This document shows positions 10,824 through 22,113 of a stretch of 64,000 bases of DNA, one piece after another. The notes below the pieces were generated by a model, which saw only the letters and a program-made list of their open reading frames with translations, was not told the origin of the DNA and did not search any database. The stretch spans positions 1-64,000 of the forward strand of contig NTMA01000113.1 of the NCBI GenBank assembly GCA_002917075.1, given 5' to 3'. Source of the DNA: Hawksworthiomyces lignivorus. Its lineage: Eukaryota; Ascomycota; Sordariomycetes; Ophiostomatales; Ophiostomataceae. The translations under genes were made by a program, and so were the position numbers. The number at the start of each line of letters is the position of its first letter. Positions within the stretch are counted from its first letter, which is position 1.

Positions 10824-11709
10824 GTTAGGCTATCCAATATGATCCGAGATAGGTTGAGATAAAATGATAAAGTGATGATGCGAAGGCGGCAAGAGCGTAC
10901 TTGTTATCTGATGGTCTCTTGCGAAAATTTATGGACATTGAATGAATTGACGATAGTGACTGTTACACAGGCGTAATACTTCTAAAGTACCCGTGCCACG
11001 TCCCATTTCTCAGGCCTACATAATCCGTCAAATTTGCGCACCTTGATTCTACATTCTCTGGCAGTGGTAGAAATCTGGCTGCAGATTTTTTTGGACTCTA
11101 GAATTAATGTGGTCGAGCCACTTACAGAGCGAGAGAACTGTAGTGATCTTTTAAGGAGGAGATAAAAAAATACGCTTGCCGCGCGCCTCTGTTCACGAAG
11201 AACCGGCTCACAGTATGCAACTAATTTAATCCATATTATTCGGATCTGTTTCATTTATACCCAACTACATGCTCGATTAAGTCAAGCACCAATTGTTGAC
11301 GACGGCAAAGCGCCGGCCGACGCGAGCGGCGACCTGGAGAGACCTGACCCCACTGTTGGTGGACAGTCGCCTCCATTTGGCACGGCCCGATCAGAGCTTT
11401 TAGCACAGTCCGGTTAGAGGCAACGGTATGCGGCCGTCATGGAATGTGTTAAAGTGTCCGAAGTCAAGCGCTGTTGAGTGTACTAAAAATAAATAAAAAA
11501 TAAAAAATAAAAATAAAAAAGTATATTTTGGTTACGATTATTTGCTCTTAATATACTCGTCAACATGCGCATGTACTTGACGATAGTGCTTCGAGGTGTC
11601 GGAAATTGTTAGTGGTGGAGTCGGGAACTGGCCTTTTTGACGGCGACATTCGACCTCTGGGTGGAACGTCATTTGCAATTTCAGAATCCCGCCAACCGGC
11701 AATCTCGCA
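10824..11709. other. Spacer between APH-like gene and Doc gene
   Basis: Divergent promoter region, AT-rich, with an A/T-only tract (TAAAAA-type repeats) around 11484-11525. Open frames here are short, lack credible starts and resemble nothing known. No gene is seen. Confidence 0.6.
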
Positions 11710-12147
11710 ATGCCGCCTCAGCATGCCTTGGCGGCGCCGCCGCTCCGCTTCGTGACGGCTGCCCACGTCCAGCGCCTCCACGCCCGCCAGATTGCGCCCC
11801 AGACGGCGCGCCCCACCCAGCTCGGCCTCCTGGAGTCGGCGGTCGCGTCGCCCCGCAACCACTACCGCTACAGCGCCGGCGCTGCAAGAGGAGACGGCAC
11901 CAGCAGCAGTAGCGGCAGTGGCAGCGAAGACGTCGTCTTCGAGCTGGCGGCTGTGCTGGCGGAGAAGATCGGCCTCAACCACGCGTTCCAGGACGGTAAC
12001 AAGCGCACCAGCCTCTTCGCCGCCGACCTCTTTCTCCAGATGAATGGGTACCGGCTGGGCAGGGGGCCGCGGGGGATGCAGGAGGACGGAAGTGGAAAAG
12101 AGAAGGAGCAGGAGGCAGCGGGCGGCCTTGACTCCAGCAGGACGTGA
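11710..12147 (+). CDS. Doc-type Fic domain protein (death-on-curing family)
   Basis: Intronless ORF of 145 residues. The Fic/Doc signature HAFQDGNKRT is at residues 91-100, preceded by FELAAVLAEKIGLN and followed by SLFAADLFLQMNGY. The N-terminal part (VTAAHVQRLHARQI, then LGLLESAVASP) matches bacterial Doc proteins. In the Doc variant, HxFxDxNKR replaces the AMPylating HxFxxGNGR motif and supports phosphate transfer; bacterial Doc phosphorylates EF-Tu and is neutralised by Phd. No Phd-like antitoxin ORF is visible next to it. The family probably reached fungi by transfer from bacteria (inference). A Ser/Gly linker (about 62-72) and an acidic/charged tail are unlike compact bacterial Doc. Its GC-rich codon use matches the host, so any transfer is not recent. 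It converges with CCT6. Confidence 0.85.
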   Translation: MPPQHALAAPPLRFVTAAHVQRLHARQIAPQTARPTQLGLLESAVASPRNHYRYSAGAARGDGTSSSSGSGSEDVVFELAAVLAEKIGLNHAFQDGNKRTSLFAADLFLQMNGYRLGRGPRGMQEDGSGKEKEQEAAGGLDSSRT

Positions 12148-12402
12148 GAGCCTGGTCCCTCGTTAGGCAATAGGGAAAGGAATGCTCTGCTTGGACCCGG
12201 ATGGCCTTTTTTCACTCATGTCATCACAGCATGGATACGAAGTATATTTTAGGGCCTTGTATTTTACATTTGTATTGATTTCCGTTTTTTACTTTTGTCG
12301 AAACCACGTCTACAAACAAACGCCTCTTTTTTCTTTTGGGGAATATTGCAACGATTGTTTCATACAGCCTTGATCCCACACAGCCTTCCCTTCTTATTGC
12401 CA

Positions 12403-14475
12403 CTACTCTGGGCCACCCGCCTCCGGGCCGTCCATGCCTGGCCCTGGTCCGCCTTGCCGGCCCATCTGGCGGGCCTTGAGCAGCTCGTCGCACAGCAGCA
12501 GGTTGGAGGCGATGCTTGCGCTGGACGCAATGCAGTTGCGCAGCACGCGGAAGGAGTCGAAGACGCCCTCCAGCTCCGGGTCCATGGGCTGACCCGTCGT
12601 CAAGTCCAGACCGACCACGTTACCCTCGGCCAGCTCGTCTTGCAGAGCGGCAACTGGAACATAAAGTTAGCAAACTTTCGTCTCGTCAAATGCAGCGAGG
12701 AGGAAGAATAAAATGAGTGAGTAAGGGAGGGAGAGGGAGTAAGGGTTCAATACGTACGGGCATCTTGGATGTCCAGGCCGGCGTTCGCGGCCAGGGTCTT
12801 GGGGATGACGAGCAGGGCGTCGGCAAAGGCCTCGACGCCCCACTTGGCCTTGCCCTTGACGGTCTTGGCGAATGCGTCGGACTTGAGGTGGGCAGCGCAG
12901 GCAACCTGGAAGGCGCCGGCGCCGGGAACGACGCTCTTGTCGACAATCATGTTGTAGACGCTGCGCAGGCCGTCGCGCACGGCGTCGGTGATCTGGGTGA
13001 TAGTGTGCTGGTTGGGGCCCTTGATGAGCAGGGTGACGGACTTGGGATCCTTGACGTCCTCGACAAAGGTGTACTTCTCCTCGCCGAGCTGCTGCTCGTA
13101 GACGAGGCCGGCCCAGCCGAGGATGTCGGCGCTGAGGTCGTCGACGCTGTTCTGGGCGATGCCGCCGCACACGAGCTGCAGGCGCTCCATGTTGCGGCGC
13201 TTGGCGCGGCGCAGAGCCAGGATGCCGTTCTTGGCGAGCACGTCGAGCGACAGCGGGTCGATGCCCTTCTGGTTGATGATGACAAAGTTCTTCTTGGGGT
13301 CGTTGCCGCAGACCAGCTTCTTGAGCTCGACGATCTTCTTGAGCTTGGCGTCGACGAAGCGGCGCTCGCTCTCGACCAGCTTGTCGCGCTGCTCGGCGCT
13401 TGAGTAGAAAAAGCTCGAGTTGATCTCCGTCTTCTCGTACTCGAGGCTGACATTGAGCGTTAGGATGAAGGCGTTCTCGACGCGCTTCGGCATGTCTGGG
13501 TGGCGTGCGCCGTGGTCGAGGGCCAGGCCGCGGATCAGCTGGGTCTCGGAGGCCGTCCGGTGCTGCATCTTCATGATCTCAACCATGTGCAAGTCGGGCT
13601 TGGCGGGTGCCTGGTAGATGGAGAGGACGGCATCGACGATGTCGGGGGTCAGCTTGTTGGCCAGGCTGGCGTTGAGCTTCGTGGCGAGCGAGGTCCGCGC
13701 GACAGACAGGAGCAGTTCGCGGTCGACTTCCTTTGGCAACTTGAACTCGTCAAGGAACTGTGGGAGGGAAGGGAAAAAAACAAGCAAGTTAGCATCAGCA
13801 ATTCAACATAGCATGCACACATGTGACGCTCTCCGGTATGCCACTTTCGCCTACCTTCAGCGCCTCGTCCTTGCCAATCTCAAAGCCATCTGTGATGATC
13901 CGCGGGTGCAGACCCTCTGAGATGTACCGGTCTGCCTGCTTCAGCAGCTCGCCCACCAGCAGCACCACCGACGTGGTGCCGTCGCCGCAGATGTCGTCCT
14001 GTGCGGTAGCTGCTCGTGCGATCATCACGGCGGTGGGGTTCTGTATTTGCATCTCGCGCAGCAGCACATTGCCGTCCTTTGTCAGCTTGATCTGGCCAGC
14101 ACCGTCGACAAGCCTGCAGAGAGGTTAAAAAAGTAAGGTTAGTCTGTAAGCTTGTCTCTCGTAGAATGGAGAGCTATATCGTAGCCAGGGGCAGGGTCGT
14201 ACATTTTTATGGTGCCCATGGGGCCCAGATTTGACTTGAGGACATCTTGAAGACCTTCTCCGGCGCTGATGTTCACGCGCAGAGCCTCACCGCGCCTCTG
14301 TATTCTTCTGTCAGCTACATGCCTGTAGGATATGGGTCTGTCCCCATGTCTTGCGACCCAACGCAAGCTTCACTTCAAAGCTTGTACAAAAGGAGGGGAA
14401 GGGAAGGAGCGGCGAAGAAGAACAAAGACATACTCTTGACTCGGCTTTGGGGTTGAGAAGTTGTGCGGCTGACAT
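12403..14475 (-). CDS. cct6: T-complex protein 1 subunit zeta (CCT6)
   Basis: Five exons, complement 14475-14434, 14297-14203, 14113-13855, 13757-12758 and 12653-12403; introns of 136, 89, 97 and 104 bp; 548 residues, normal for the family. It is one of eight paralogous subunits of the cytosolic group II chaperonin TRiC/CCT that folds actin and tubulin. The N-terminus [13 protein letters not shown], the ATP-site GDGTTSVV and nucleotide-binding [15 protein letters not shown] (spanning an intron), [15 protein letters not shown] and [18 protein letters not shown] identify the zeta subunit specifically. The C-terminus is Gly/Pro/Met-rich, as in other CCTs. Starting with a 14-codon first exon is plausible. 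An 11-G run lies at 14516-14526 in its 5' region. Confidence 0.95.
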
Positions 14476-15152
14476 GATTCGTGTTAATGTACACAGGAGA
14501 GAAAAAGTCGGGTTAGGGGGGGGGGGAGTTGAAGAGAGAGGAAGAGGAAGTTTGAGTCGGAGAAACAGGCGGGCAGGTGGTGATGCTTTTCACCGGCTTT
14601 GAACTTTTGGTGGGGGAAGCAGCGGCGATTTTTTGGTGTCTCCTATTTTCTTTTTGGTTCTGCTCAGTAAATTTTTTGGTGTCGAATTTCTGTATTTAAA
14701 TTTTGAATTAATTTAAATGTGGGTGCACCTCTGGGCTGCTCCTGCCTTCTTTCCCCTTTGCAGCTGCCTAGTCGTTGATAGGCTGCAGGGATTCTGTCGC
14801 TGTAGCTCTTCCATTGGATGCTATCGGCCCTGTAGATATACTTGTATTGTCTGGCACCACTAGAGGCGTTACGATAAAGAGTACTTTTACTATATATGGT
14901 CTAGCTGCTACTAAGATTGTATATCTTAACAGTTGGCTACAGCTCCCGAGACCCCACGCCCTGAGCTTATGCAGTCAAATAGGTGAGCTCTTGCGTTATG
15001 CTTGTGATTGCCTTTTCGTACGAGTGTCGTACGCTTTTGTGACCGCTCACTTTAAGAAATGATATAAAATACTCGACTCCTTTTCCAGTACGTTGAAGAT
15101 ATGGACTAAATCTTCCTTCATCAAGTCGCAGTGGATTTAGATTTCTTCAAGA
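14476..15152. other. Divergent spacer CCT6 / prenylcysteine oxidase
   Basis: Contains the CCT6 5' region with an 11-G run at 14516-14526, then AT-rich DNA. No gene is seen. Confidence 0.6.
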
Positions 15153-17086
15153 ATGCAGTTGGCACGCATCTTTCTTTCGGCAGCTGCCCTGCTGGCAGGG
15201 GCAGCCGCTCAGAGCGTCGCGGATGAGAGCAAGGCTGGCGCGGATGTTCGGCAAGTCGCTATTATCGGTGAGTAATGCAGATTTTCTCATTTGAGTGCAC
15301 ATATCGCGTCTCTCGTTTTGGATTGCAGAAAACTCATCATGTTCGCGTTTCACTCATCAAACAGGCGCTGGTGCGGCTGGAGCTTCCGCGGCATATCACC
15401 TCCGGCAATTCGCCGACGAGGACGGCGTGGCTCTCAACATCACGCTCTTTGAGAAGACTGATCACATCGGTGGGCGGACCTTGACCGTCCACCCGTACGG
15501 TGACCCGAAGCAGAGGGCTGTCGAGCTGGGCGCGTCCATCTTCGTCCAGATCAACCAGATCCTCTGGAATGCCACGCAGCGCTACGACCTGCCGCTACGC
15601 TCGCCCGGCTTCGACGGCCTGCTAGGCGTTTGGGACGGCGAACAGTTCCTCTATACGCAGGATGATAGCTCTTCTGGCTGGTGGAACCTGTTCTGGCTGT
15701 TCTGGAAGTACGGCAGCGCCCCTTACAAGGCGAACAAGCTGATGCAGACCACCATCGACCAGTTCATGAACTTGTACAAGGCGCCTTACTTCCCCTTCCG
15801 CTCGCTGACGACGCGAGCCTACGAACTTGGGCTCACCCTTGTGACGGGCCAGACCGGCGAGCAGTTTCTCGAGCAGAACAAGGTTAGCTGCCAGACAGCT
15901 TGTCTTTGCCTGCACGCTTTGTTACTTTTTTTTTTTTGGTATCGCTCCATCGACTGACTTCTATCAGATCACCCCCCTCTTCTCACACGACATCATTCAA
16001 GCCAGCACGCGCGTTAACTATGCGTCGAACTTGGCCACGATTCACGGCCTTGATACGATGGTAGGCTAATCCTGCAATGTTACATGTCTTCCATAGGCAT
16101 ACTAGCATATTCCTCTGGCTTATACCCTGTGTTAGGTCGCACTGGCGCCAGATGGCGCATCTCAGATTACAGGCGGCAACTGGCAGATTTTCCACAGCAT
16201 GGTGCGCGAGAGCGGGGCCGATTTCCGCGGCAACACGACCGTCACAGGTATTTCCCGTCTGTCTGGAACAGAGCCCCCGGCGTCCAAGTACGTCGTGCAG
16301 ATTGCATCAGCAGAGGCAACCGGGGCGCTCGCCGAAGATGATGAGCTGGTCTTCGATGACGTTGTCATTGCCACGCCCTTCCAGTTCAGCGGCATCGAGG
16401 CCGAAGACGGCGTGCTGCAGAGCAGCATCGACGAGATCCCTTACGTTGAACTACACGTCACCTTGTTCGCCTCGCCCATGCTGCTGCATGCCGGCTTCTT
16501 CAACCTGGAGCCAGGCACCAAGGTCCCCACGACCGTCCTGACGACGCTTGGCCCCGACGAAGACGCGTCATCTGGCGTACAGGGCGCCGGAAAGGCCGGG
16601 TTCTTCTCCATCAGCACGCTGGAGACGGTGGTCAATCCGAGCACACTCCAGGAGGAGTATCTGTACAAGATCTTCTCGCCTGAGAAGCTGACATCCAGCT
16701 TCCTGTCAGAGCTGCTCGGAGCAGACGTGCCGGAAACGTTTACCAGCAGCTTCAGCAAAGAAGATGCAGACACGGATAAAGAATCTCCGAAGCCGACAAC
16801 AGCGGCTGTGATCTCGTGGTACTACCCCCACGTGTTCTATTCCTACCCTAAGGCCCTTCCCCGAGTCACCTTTCAGGATCCAATTCTTGGCGACGGCCTC
16901 TACTACACGTCGGGCATCGAGAGCTTCATCTCGACCATGGAGACGAGCGCCCTCATGGGTAGGAACGTTGCGCGGCTGATTGTAGACGATATCCAGGGAT
17001 TGGAGACGGGAAGTGCTGTGGCTGAAAAGCTGTCGACCGAAAAGGTCGTCCCCAAACAGAACAACGGAATCGTGGATGAGCTGTGA
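15153..17086 (+). CDS. Prenylcysteine oxidase (FAD-dependent)
   Basis: Four exons, 15153-15267, 15365-15882, 15968-16060 and 16136-17086, with introns of 97, 85 and 75 bp; 558 residues. The protein starts with a signal peptide (about residues 1-20, MQLARIFLSAAALLAGAAAQ). A dinucleotide-binding IIGAGAAGASAAYHL follows (GxGxxG at 39-44; the intron splits the first glycine codon), then EKTDHIGGRTLTV. The C-terminal prenylcysteine lyase region carries ALAPDGASQITGGNWQIF and SWYYPHVFYSYP. These enzymes cleave the thioether of farnesyl- or geranylgeranylcysteine during turnover of prenylated proteins and act in the lysosome/vacuole or secretory route. Secretion or vacuolar targeting here follows from the signal peptide. 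Alternative flavin amine oxidase functions are less likely. Confidence 0.9.
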
Positions 17087-17709
17087 CTTACCTGATGTAA
17101 TTCATTACACGACGTCATCGCCTATTCTTTTTGAATAGTACCACGTGTAATTCAGATGATCCTACAAATATATGAAAGCGAATATGGCAGGATAAAACAA
17201 TGCGCAAACCCATTTTACAGAGCGCAGCGATTTCTAGTAATTAGGAACAATTCGCAAATCAAGAGAATTAATTGTAACAGCACATCACGACATGAACGTG
17301 GCGATAGCTCTACGCGTCATCGAGACGTGCCTTAGGTGAAACTCTGGCGGCCAACAGGGCGCTGTTGTGGAATTTAATAGCCGACTGCCGGAAACTTTTA
17401 GGGGATTGATAATCGAAAGGGAGAAGGTCTGAGGCTGAAAATACAGGGCGGTAGGTCTTAACAAGCACTTCGACTGATCGCGAACGGCAACTTTTTGAAC
17501 CACATCGGCTTATAAATGAGCCTAATCGCGGAGACATATTCGTCACCCCACTGGACATATAAAAACCAAATCACTGCAAAGAATCGGTGACTTTTAGCGC
17601 TTTGGATTTCTTAGCATAGTAGCTTAAATTTCATTTTATGATTCTTTGTGTTATCCTTTATTCAATTGATACGAATTAAACAAGTAATCTCAAATTTTGC
17701 ACTCTCAGC
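17087..17709. other. Spacer with TATA-like elements upstream of the Gal80-like gene
   Basis: AT-rich intergenic DNA. A TATAAAA-like element near 17557 lies about 150 bp before the next start codon. No gene is seen. Confidence 0.5.
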
Positions 17710-19079
17710 ATGGCTCCTATCAAGGTCGCTATCGCTGGACTGTCGGCCAACGCTGCCAGCGGATGGGGCGCAAACGCCCATCTGCCCTACCTGGAGTCCC
17801 CGCGCGGACGTGAGAAGTATCAGATCGTAGCTTTGCTCAACTCGAGCCAGAAAGCTGCTGAGAGTGCCGTCGCCCACTTTAAGCTGCCGGCAGAGACTAA
17901 GGCCTACGGCGATGCGGCAGCCTTGGCGGCTGATATCGCCGACGGCAAGCTGGACGCGAATCTACTCGTTGTCAGCACCCGTGTGGACCTTCATTACCAC
18001 GCGGTGCTGCCGACGCTCAAGGCCATGGCCGCCAAGAAGGACGCGGCCACGCCGTTCGGCTTCCTGGTCGAGTGGCCCCTGGCCAGCAACCTCGAGCAGG
18101 TGCACGAGCTGGGCGATCTGGCCGCCTCCAACCCGCAGGGCATCCGCACAGCCGTCTCCCTGCAGGGCCGCCTGGCCCCCTTCTACCAGGCCGTGCGGGA
18201 CGTGATCAAATCCGGCCGCCTGGGCACGGTGCTCAGCAGCGAGGCCCGCGGCACCACCGGCCCGCAGATGACGCACTTCATCCCGGAATCGTTGTCATAC
18301 CTCGTCGACCGCAAAACCGGCGGCAGCTTCTACACGATCTTGCTTGGTCATGGTAATGATCCCCCATCCCCCCCTTTCCTCACTCACCTCTCAGACCCCT
18401 CTTCTCCACCCCACTTACCTAACCCCGTTGTTACGAGCAGCCTTTGCTAACTCTACGCTTTCCTCCCTTCTCCTTGTCTCTAGTTCTTGACTCCATGCTG
18501 CAGGTTCTCGGGGAGCTGCAGGACGTCCAGACGCAGTTCCACCTGCAACGGCCGACCATCAACTTGCTCGTCAAGAAGGGCGACCAGTACATCCCCGAGG
18601 GGACCAAGCAGTCCACCATGCCGGATCTGATGACGATTCTGGGCCGGCTCACGCCCGCCACGTCGCCCGCGGATGTGCCGCTGCCCCCGCAAGGCGCCCC
18701 CTTCTTGTGCCGCCTCCGCCAGGGCTCGTCCTTCCCCGGCGAGCCGGGTTTCGTCTGGACCGTCGCCGGCGACAAGGGCGAGCTGAAGATGACGGCCGGG
18801 CGCAACCTGGGCGCCAACATCCAGGCGTCGGGCGGCGGGCCCCGCGACGGCGACAACGCCATCACCATCAGTCTACACGACTTCGCCACCAACACGGTCA
18901 CCGACGTCGACTACGACTTTGCCGACTGGCAAAAGGCCCTGCCCACCATCCCCAGCCGCAACATCGGCGCCCTGTACGAGGCCTACGCCGCCGGCGACGA
19001 GGCCAGGTACCCGACGTTCGCCGGCGCGAAGAAGTGGCACGACACGCTGGAGGGCTGGATCAAGGACTGGAGCGCGTAG
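17710..19079 (+). CDS. Gal80-like Gfo/Idh/MocA oxidoreductase-fold protein
   Basis: Exons are 17710-18352 and 18484-19079, with a 131-bp intron inside a valine codon; 412 residues. The N-terminal Rossmann fold begins KVAIAGLSANAASGWGANAH, with an atypical GLSxNAxxGW loop characteristic of Gal80-type proteins instead of the usual GxGxxG. EWPLASN occupies the place of the EKP motif of catalytic Gfo/Idh/MocA enzymes, so the dehydrogenase lysine is lost; this supports a regulatory or non-canonical role. In yeast Gal80 represses Gal4. Filamentous fungi lack that circuit, and these homologues have no established function. The C-terminal domain (FVWTVAGDKGELKMTAG, FADWQKALPTIPSRNIG) matches the family. 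Confidence 0.85.
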
Positions 19080-19994
19080 GATAATGTGAAAGAGAGACAA
19101 GTGGCAAGGCTGCGGGCTTTTTTAATCCGTATACTCAATGAATTCGCCCCACGCTGTAAGGTTAGCTGAGCACAGAAGGTGCTCTATATGTGTTGAGTTT
19201 CAAGCAAAGCAGGCCAATCGTAATTAATTAAGAATACCCTTCTAAAGACCCTTGTGGTCGCTTTCTGCTTCTGATTATTTCTTCTATAAGCCAAGGTCGG
19301 CTCTGCCAGATGATGTAGGTTAGTTAAACCTTTGAGGTGCAGGCTCCCCTCGGGTCGCTTAAGTAGTAAACGCATCCAAAGGGTGAAGGACGGCGTGGCT
19401 CGGTTACGTCGCTTGAGGCTCGGGGATGTCTTTGGTTGCAGGTAATCGCCGATGGCGATACTACCCAACACGAAGCACCGGCAATCCTGCGGCCGAGAAC
19501 GGGGCGCATCAATGCTAGCAGAGAGCTATCTGCTGCTACTTTAGTGTATCTCACTTAGTGCTCTGCTATTGCGGGAACAGCACGCGGATTGAAGAGTTCC
19601 GCTGGTCGTCTCTTATGTCGCCTCCGTCGGCGCAATCCGCTATCGCAGCTTCGTTGATAAGACTTAGACGCAATTGCTAATTGTATACTCTGTATGGGCA
19701 GCTTCGTTGCCGATAGACAATATAAGGTCGTCAGAACCTCAAGCCAATGGCCTTTTCGACTTACGTGTGAGAAAGTCCAATTGATAGCTAGATCTCGCTC
19801 CCGAGTATTTATACACAACCCGTATCCACATCACCTCGTAGCCCCGGCCATTGTCCAAATCAAGAATACAATAGCTGTTCTTGCGTCGCTTGTCGTATTG
19901 TGAATTGCTCGATTTGACATTGAGCGTTGCATTCCTTGCCGATCCTTGCTTCTCATTAACTCCTTTTTGCTAGCCTCTACACCCGGCCCACGCA
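19080..19994. other. Spacer
   Basis: AT-rich intergenic DNA. A TATTTATA element near 19805 could serve the downstream amidohydrolase. No gene is seen. Confidence 0.55.
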
Positions 19995-21098
19995 ATGTCT
20001 TCTCCGCGCACCATCACCGTGGCTGCGGCCCAGATGGGCCCCAACAGGACCCCGGCCACCAACCCCGGCGGTCCGGAGGCCCGTCTGCCGATCATGAAGC
20101 GTCTGCTGGCGCTGCTGGAGAGCGCCGCCGCACAGGGCGCCCAGCTGGTCGTGTACCCGGAGCTGGCGCTGACGACCTTCTTCCCGCGCGCGCTGCTAAC
20201 CGACGAGGCCGAGATCGCGGCGCTCTTTGAGAACGAGAGCAGCGACAAGCCCAACCAGCTGGTCGAGTCGCCCAACATCAAGCCGCTCTTCGACCGCGCG
20301 GCGGAGCTGGGCGTCGACATCAGCCTCGGCTACGCCGAGCGCTACACGGACGCCGCGACCGGCACGACGACCGACTACAACAGCGTCGTGTACTTCCAGG
20401 CGGCGACCAAGTCGGTCCTCAGCAAGTACCGCAAGGTGCACCTGCCGGGGCGCAAGACGCTGTTCCCGGACGCGGGCTGGGCCCAGCAGCTGGAGAAGCA
20501 CTACTTCACGCCGGGCAACCTGGGCTTCCAGGCGTTCCGCGTGCCGGGCCTGGTCAAGGGCGCCGCGAAGAAGGAGGACGTCGCCGAGGGCGCCGCGCCG
20601 ACCCCCGGCACCGGCGACCCCATCCTGGGCATGCTCATCTGCAACGACCGCCGCTGGCCCGAGGCGTGGCGCTGCCTGGGCCTGCAGGGCGTCGAGCTGG
20701 TGCTGTGCGGCTACAACACGTGCGACCACAAGCCGCAGGAGCCCGGCGACCACGCCGAGCAGTCCGCCCTGGCCCTGCTGCACCACCACATCAGCTGCCA
20801 GAGCGGCAGCTACAACAACGCCTGCTTCAGCGTCAACGTCGCCCGCGCCGGCGTCGAGGCCGACGGGCCCGGCGGCGGCATGATCGCCGGCACCGTCATC
20901 TACGACCCCCTCGGCCACAAGGTCGCCGAGACCAAGACCGAGGAGGACGAGGTCGTCGTGGCCACGCTCGACCTAAACCTGTGCCGCCGCCAGCGCGAGA
21001 CCGTCTTCAAGTTCGAGAACCACCGGCGCCTGGAGCACTACGGCCGCATCCTAGAGCAGGTCGGCGCCCAAGAGCCGCCCCTGCTGAGCAAGGCATAG
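19995..21098 (+). CDS. Carbon-nitrogen hydrolase, N-carbamoyl-D-amino-acid hydrolase-like
   Basis: Intronless, 367 residues. The nitrilase-superfamily catalytic triad is visible: Glu in VVYPELALTTFF (E56), Lys in SKYRKVHLPG (K147) and Cys in LICNDRRWPEAWR (C216). The LICNDRRWPE context and the NTCDHKPQ segment are characteristic of D-carbamoylases, which hydrolyse N-carbamoyl-D-amino acids to D-amino acid, CO2 and ammonia in the hydantoin route. The substrate is inferred from motif similarity; a related amidase role is possible. A Lys/Glu/Ala/Pro-rich loop (about 187-206) is an insertion. The lack of introns and bacterial-type motifs suggest old horizontal origin, but codon use is extremely GC-rich like the host. 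Confidence 0.88.
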   Translation: MSSPRTITVAAAQMGPNRTPATNPGGPEARLPIMKRLLALLESAAAQGAQLVVYPELALTTFFPRALLTDEAEIAALFENESSDKPNQLVESPNIKPLFDRAAELGVDISLGYAERYTDAATGTTTDYNSVVYFQAATKSVLSKYRKVHLPGRKTLFPDAGWAQQLEKHYFTPGNLGFQAFRVPGLVKGAAKKEDVAEGAAPTPGTGDPILGMLICNDRRWPEAWRCLGLQGVELVLCGYNTCDHKPQEPGDHAEQSALALLHHHISCQSGSYNNACFSVNVARAGVEADGPGGGMIAGTVIYDPLGHKVAETKTEEDEVVVATLDLNLCRRQRETVFKFENHRRLEHYGRILEQVGAQEPPLLSKA

Positions 21099-22113
21099 TG
21101 GGATCCGTGTTGGGTAGGATGAGGGGAGGAGGCATCTCATGAACTGGATGACGGGGGAAAAAAATGTAAATAAAATAAAGACATGAAATCTATGGCCAAA
21201 AAAAATAATAAAATAAAATAAATAAATGTAGTACCCACTGCATTCTCGTGCTCACTCTCTGCATGCAGCAATCTCTTGGCGACCTCCGAGCGCTGCGAGA
21301 TTTGTCGGGCAACATCGAGTAAGCGATGCCGTTTAGCATCCTGCTGTGGCACGTCTCACGGCATACTTCGAAAAGATGCAGTGGCTTTCACATAAACATT
21401 TTTCGTATTTACGAGTAAGGTGGAATCCTCCGAATCACAGCCGACTTCTGTGTCGTCGGACATTGAGCTGAAGTCTGCAAACACATCGTGAATCGTTACG
21501 TCCTGTAGTACTGAAGTTCTATGACACAGACCTGGGAGAGTAATCCCAAGCCACGACAAGCCAGGTTTTCTGTCACCTTGCATTCTCACTTGAATATTCT
21601 TAGAAGAAGGCCCATTGTCCAACATACGAATTTAAGCCGCCGGGCGGCGTTCCGAAGATCTCGTCTGTTAGGTGTACAGCATCCGCAGGATTTCGAAGAG
21701 AAATGATGGCAGATGACCCATGGGACACTATAGTACGAAAGTTTATACTTTTAGACTCTCCGATTTATCTCTCTGCTTCTCTCGGCCATCCTTCTGCAGT
21801 TTAAATAAAGGTTTATCCCGAGAGAGATCCATCCTCTCTTCATTGGCCACCACGCAATCGCAGCGAGGTACAACAGTCGTTTAGACAAGAAAATAAGTTG
21901 GTAAGAAACTCGTAATTGTAAGTCTGATCATCTTCTTGCCAACTGAGAGACTTTTTCTCTCTTCGTAGACACAGCGTACCATTTGCTGCCCCGTAGCCGA
22001 GAGTGTGTCAAGAAAGGATGACTCGCAGCGTATTTCGCAGTCGTGCAAGTATGATCTCAGGCGCTCAGGTAATGAGCTTCGCCAGCCATAACTACGACTA
22101 GGATATTCAAATC
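21099..22113. other. Spacer
   Basis: Begins with an A/T-only tract (21197-21227) after the hydrolase stop. An ATG-initiated 89-codon frame on the minus strand (21625-21356) has no recognisable features. No gene is supported. Confidence 0.5.
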
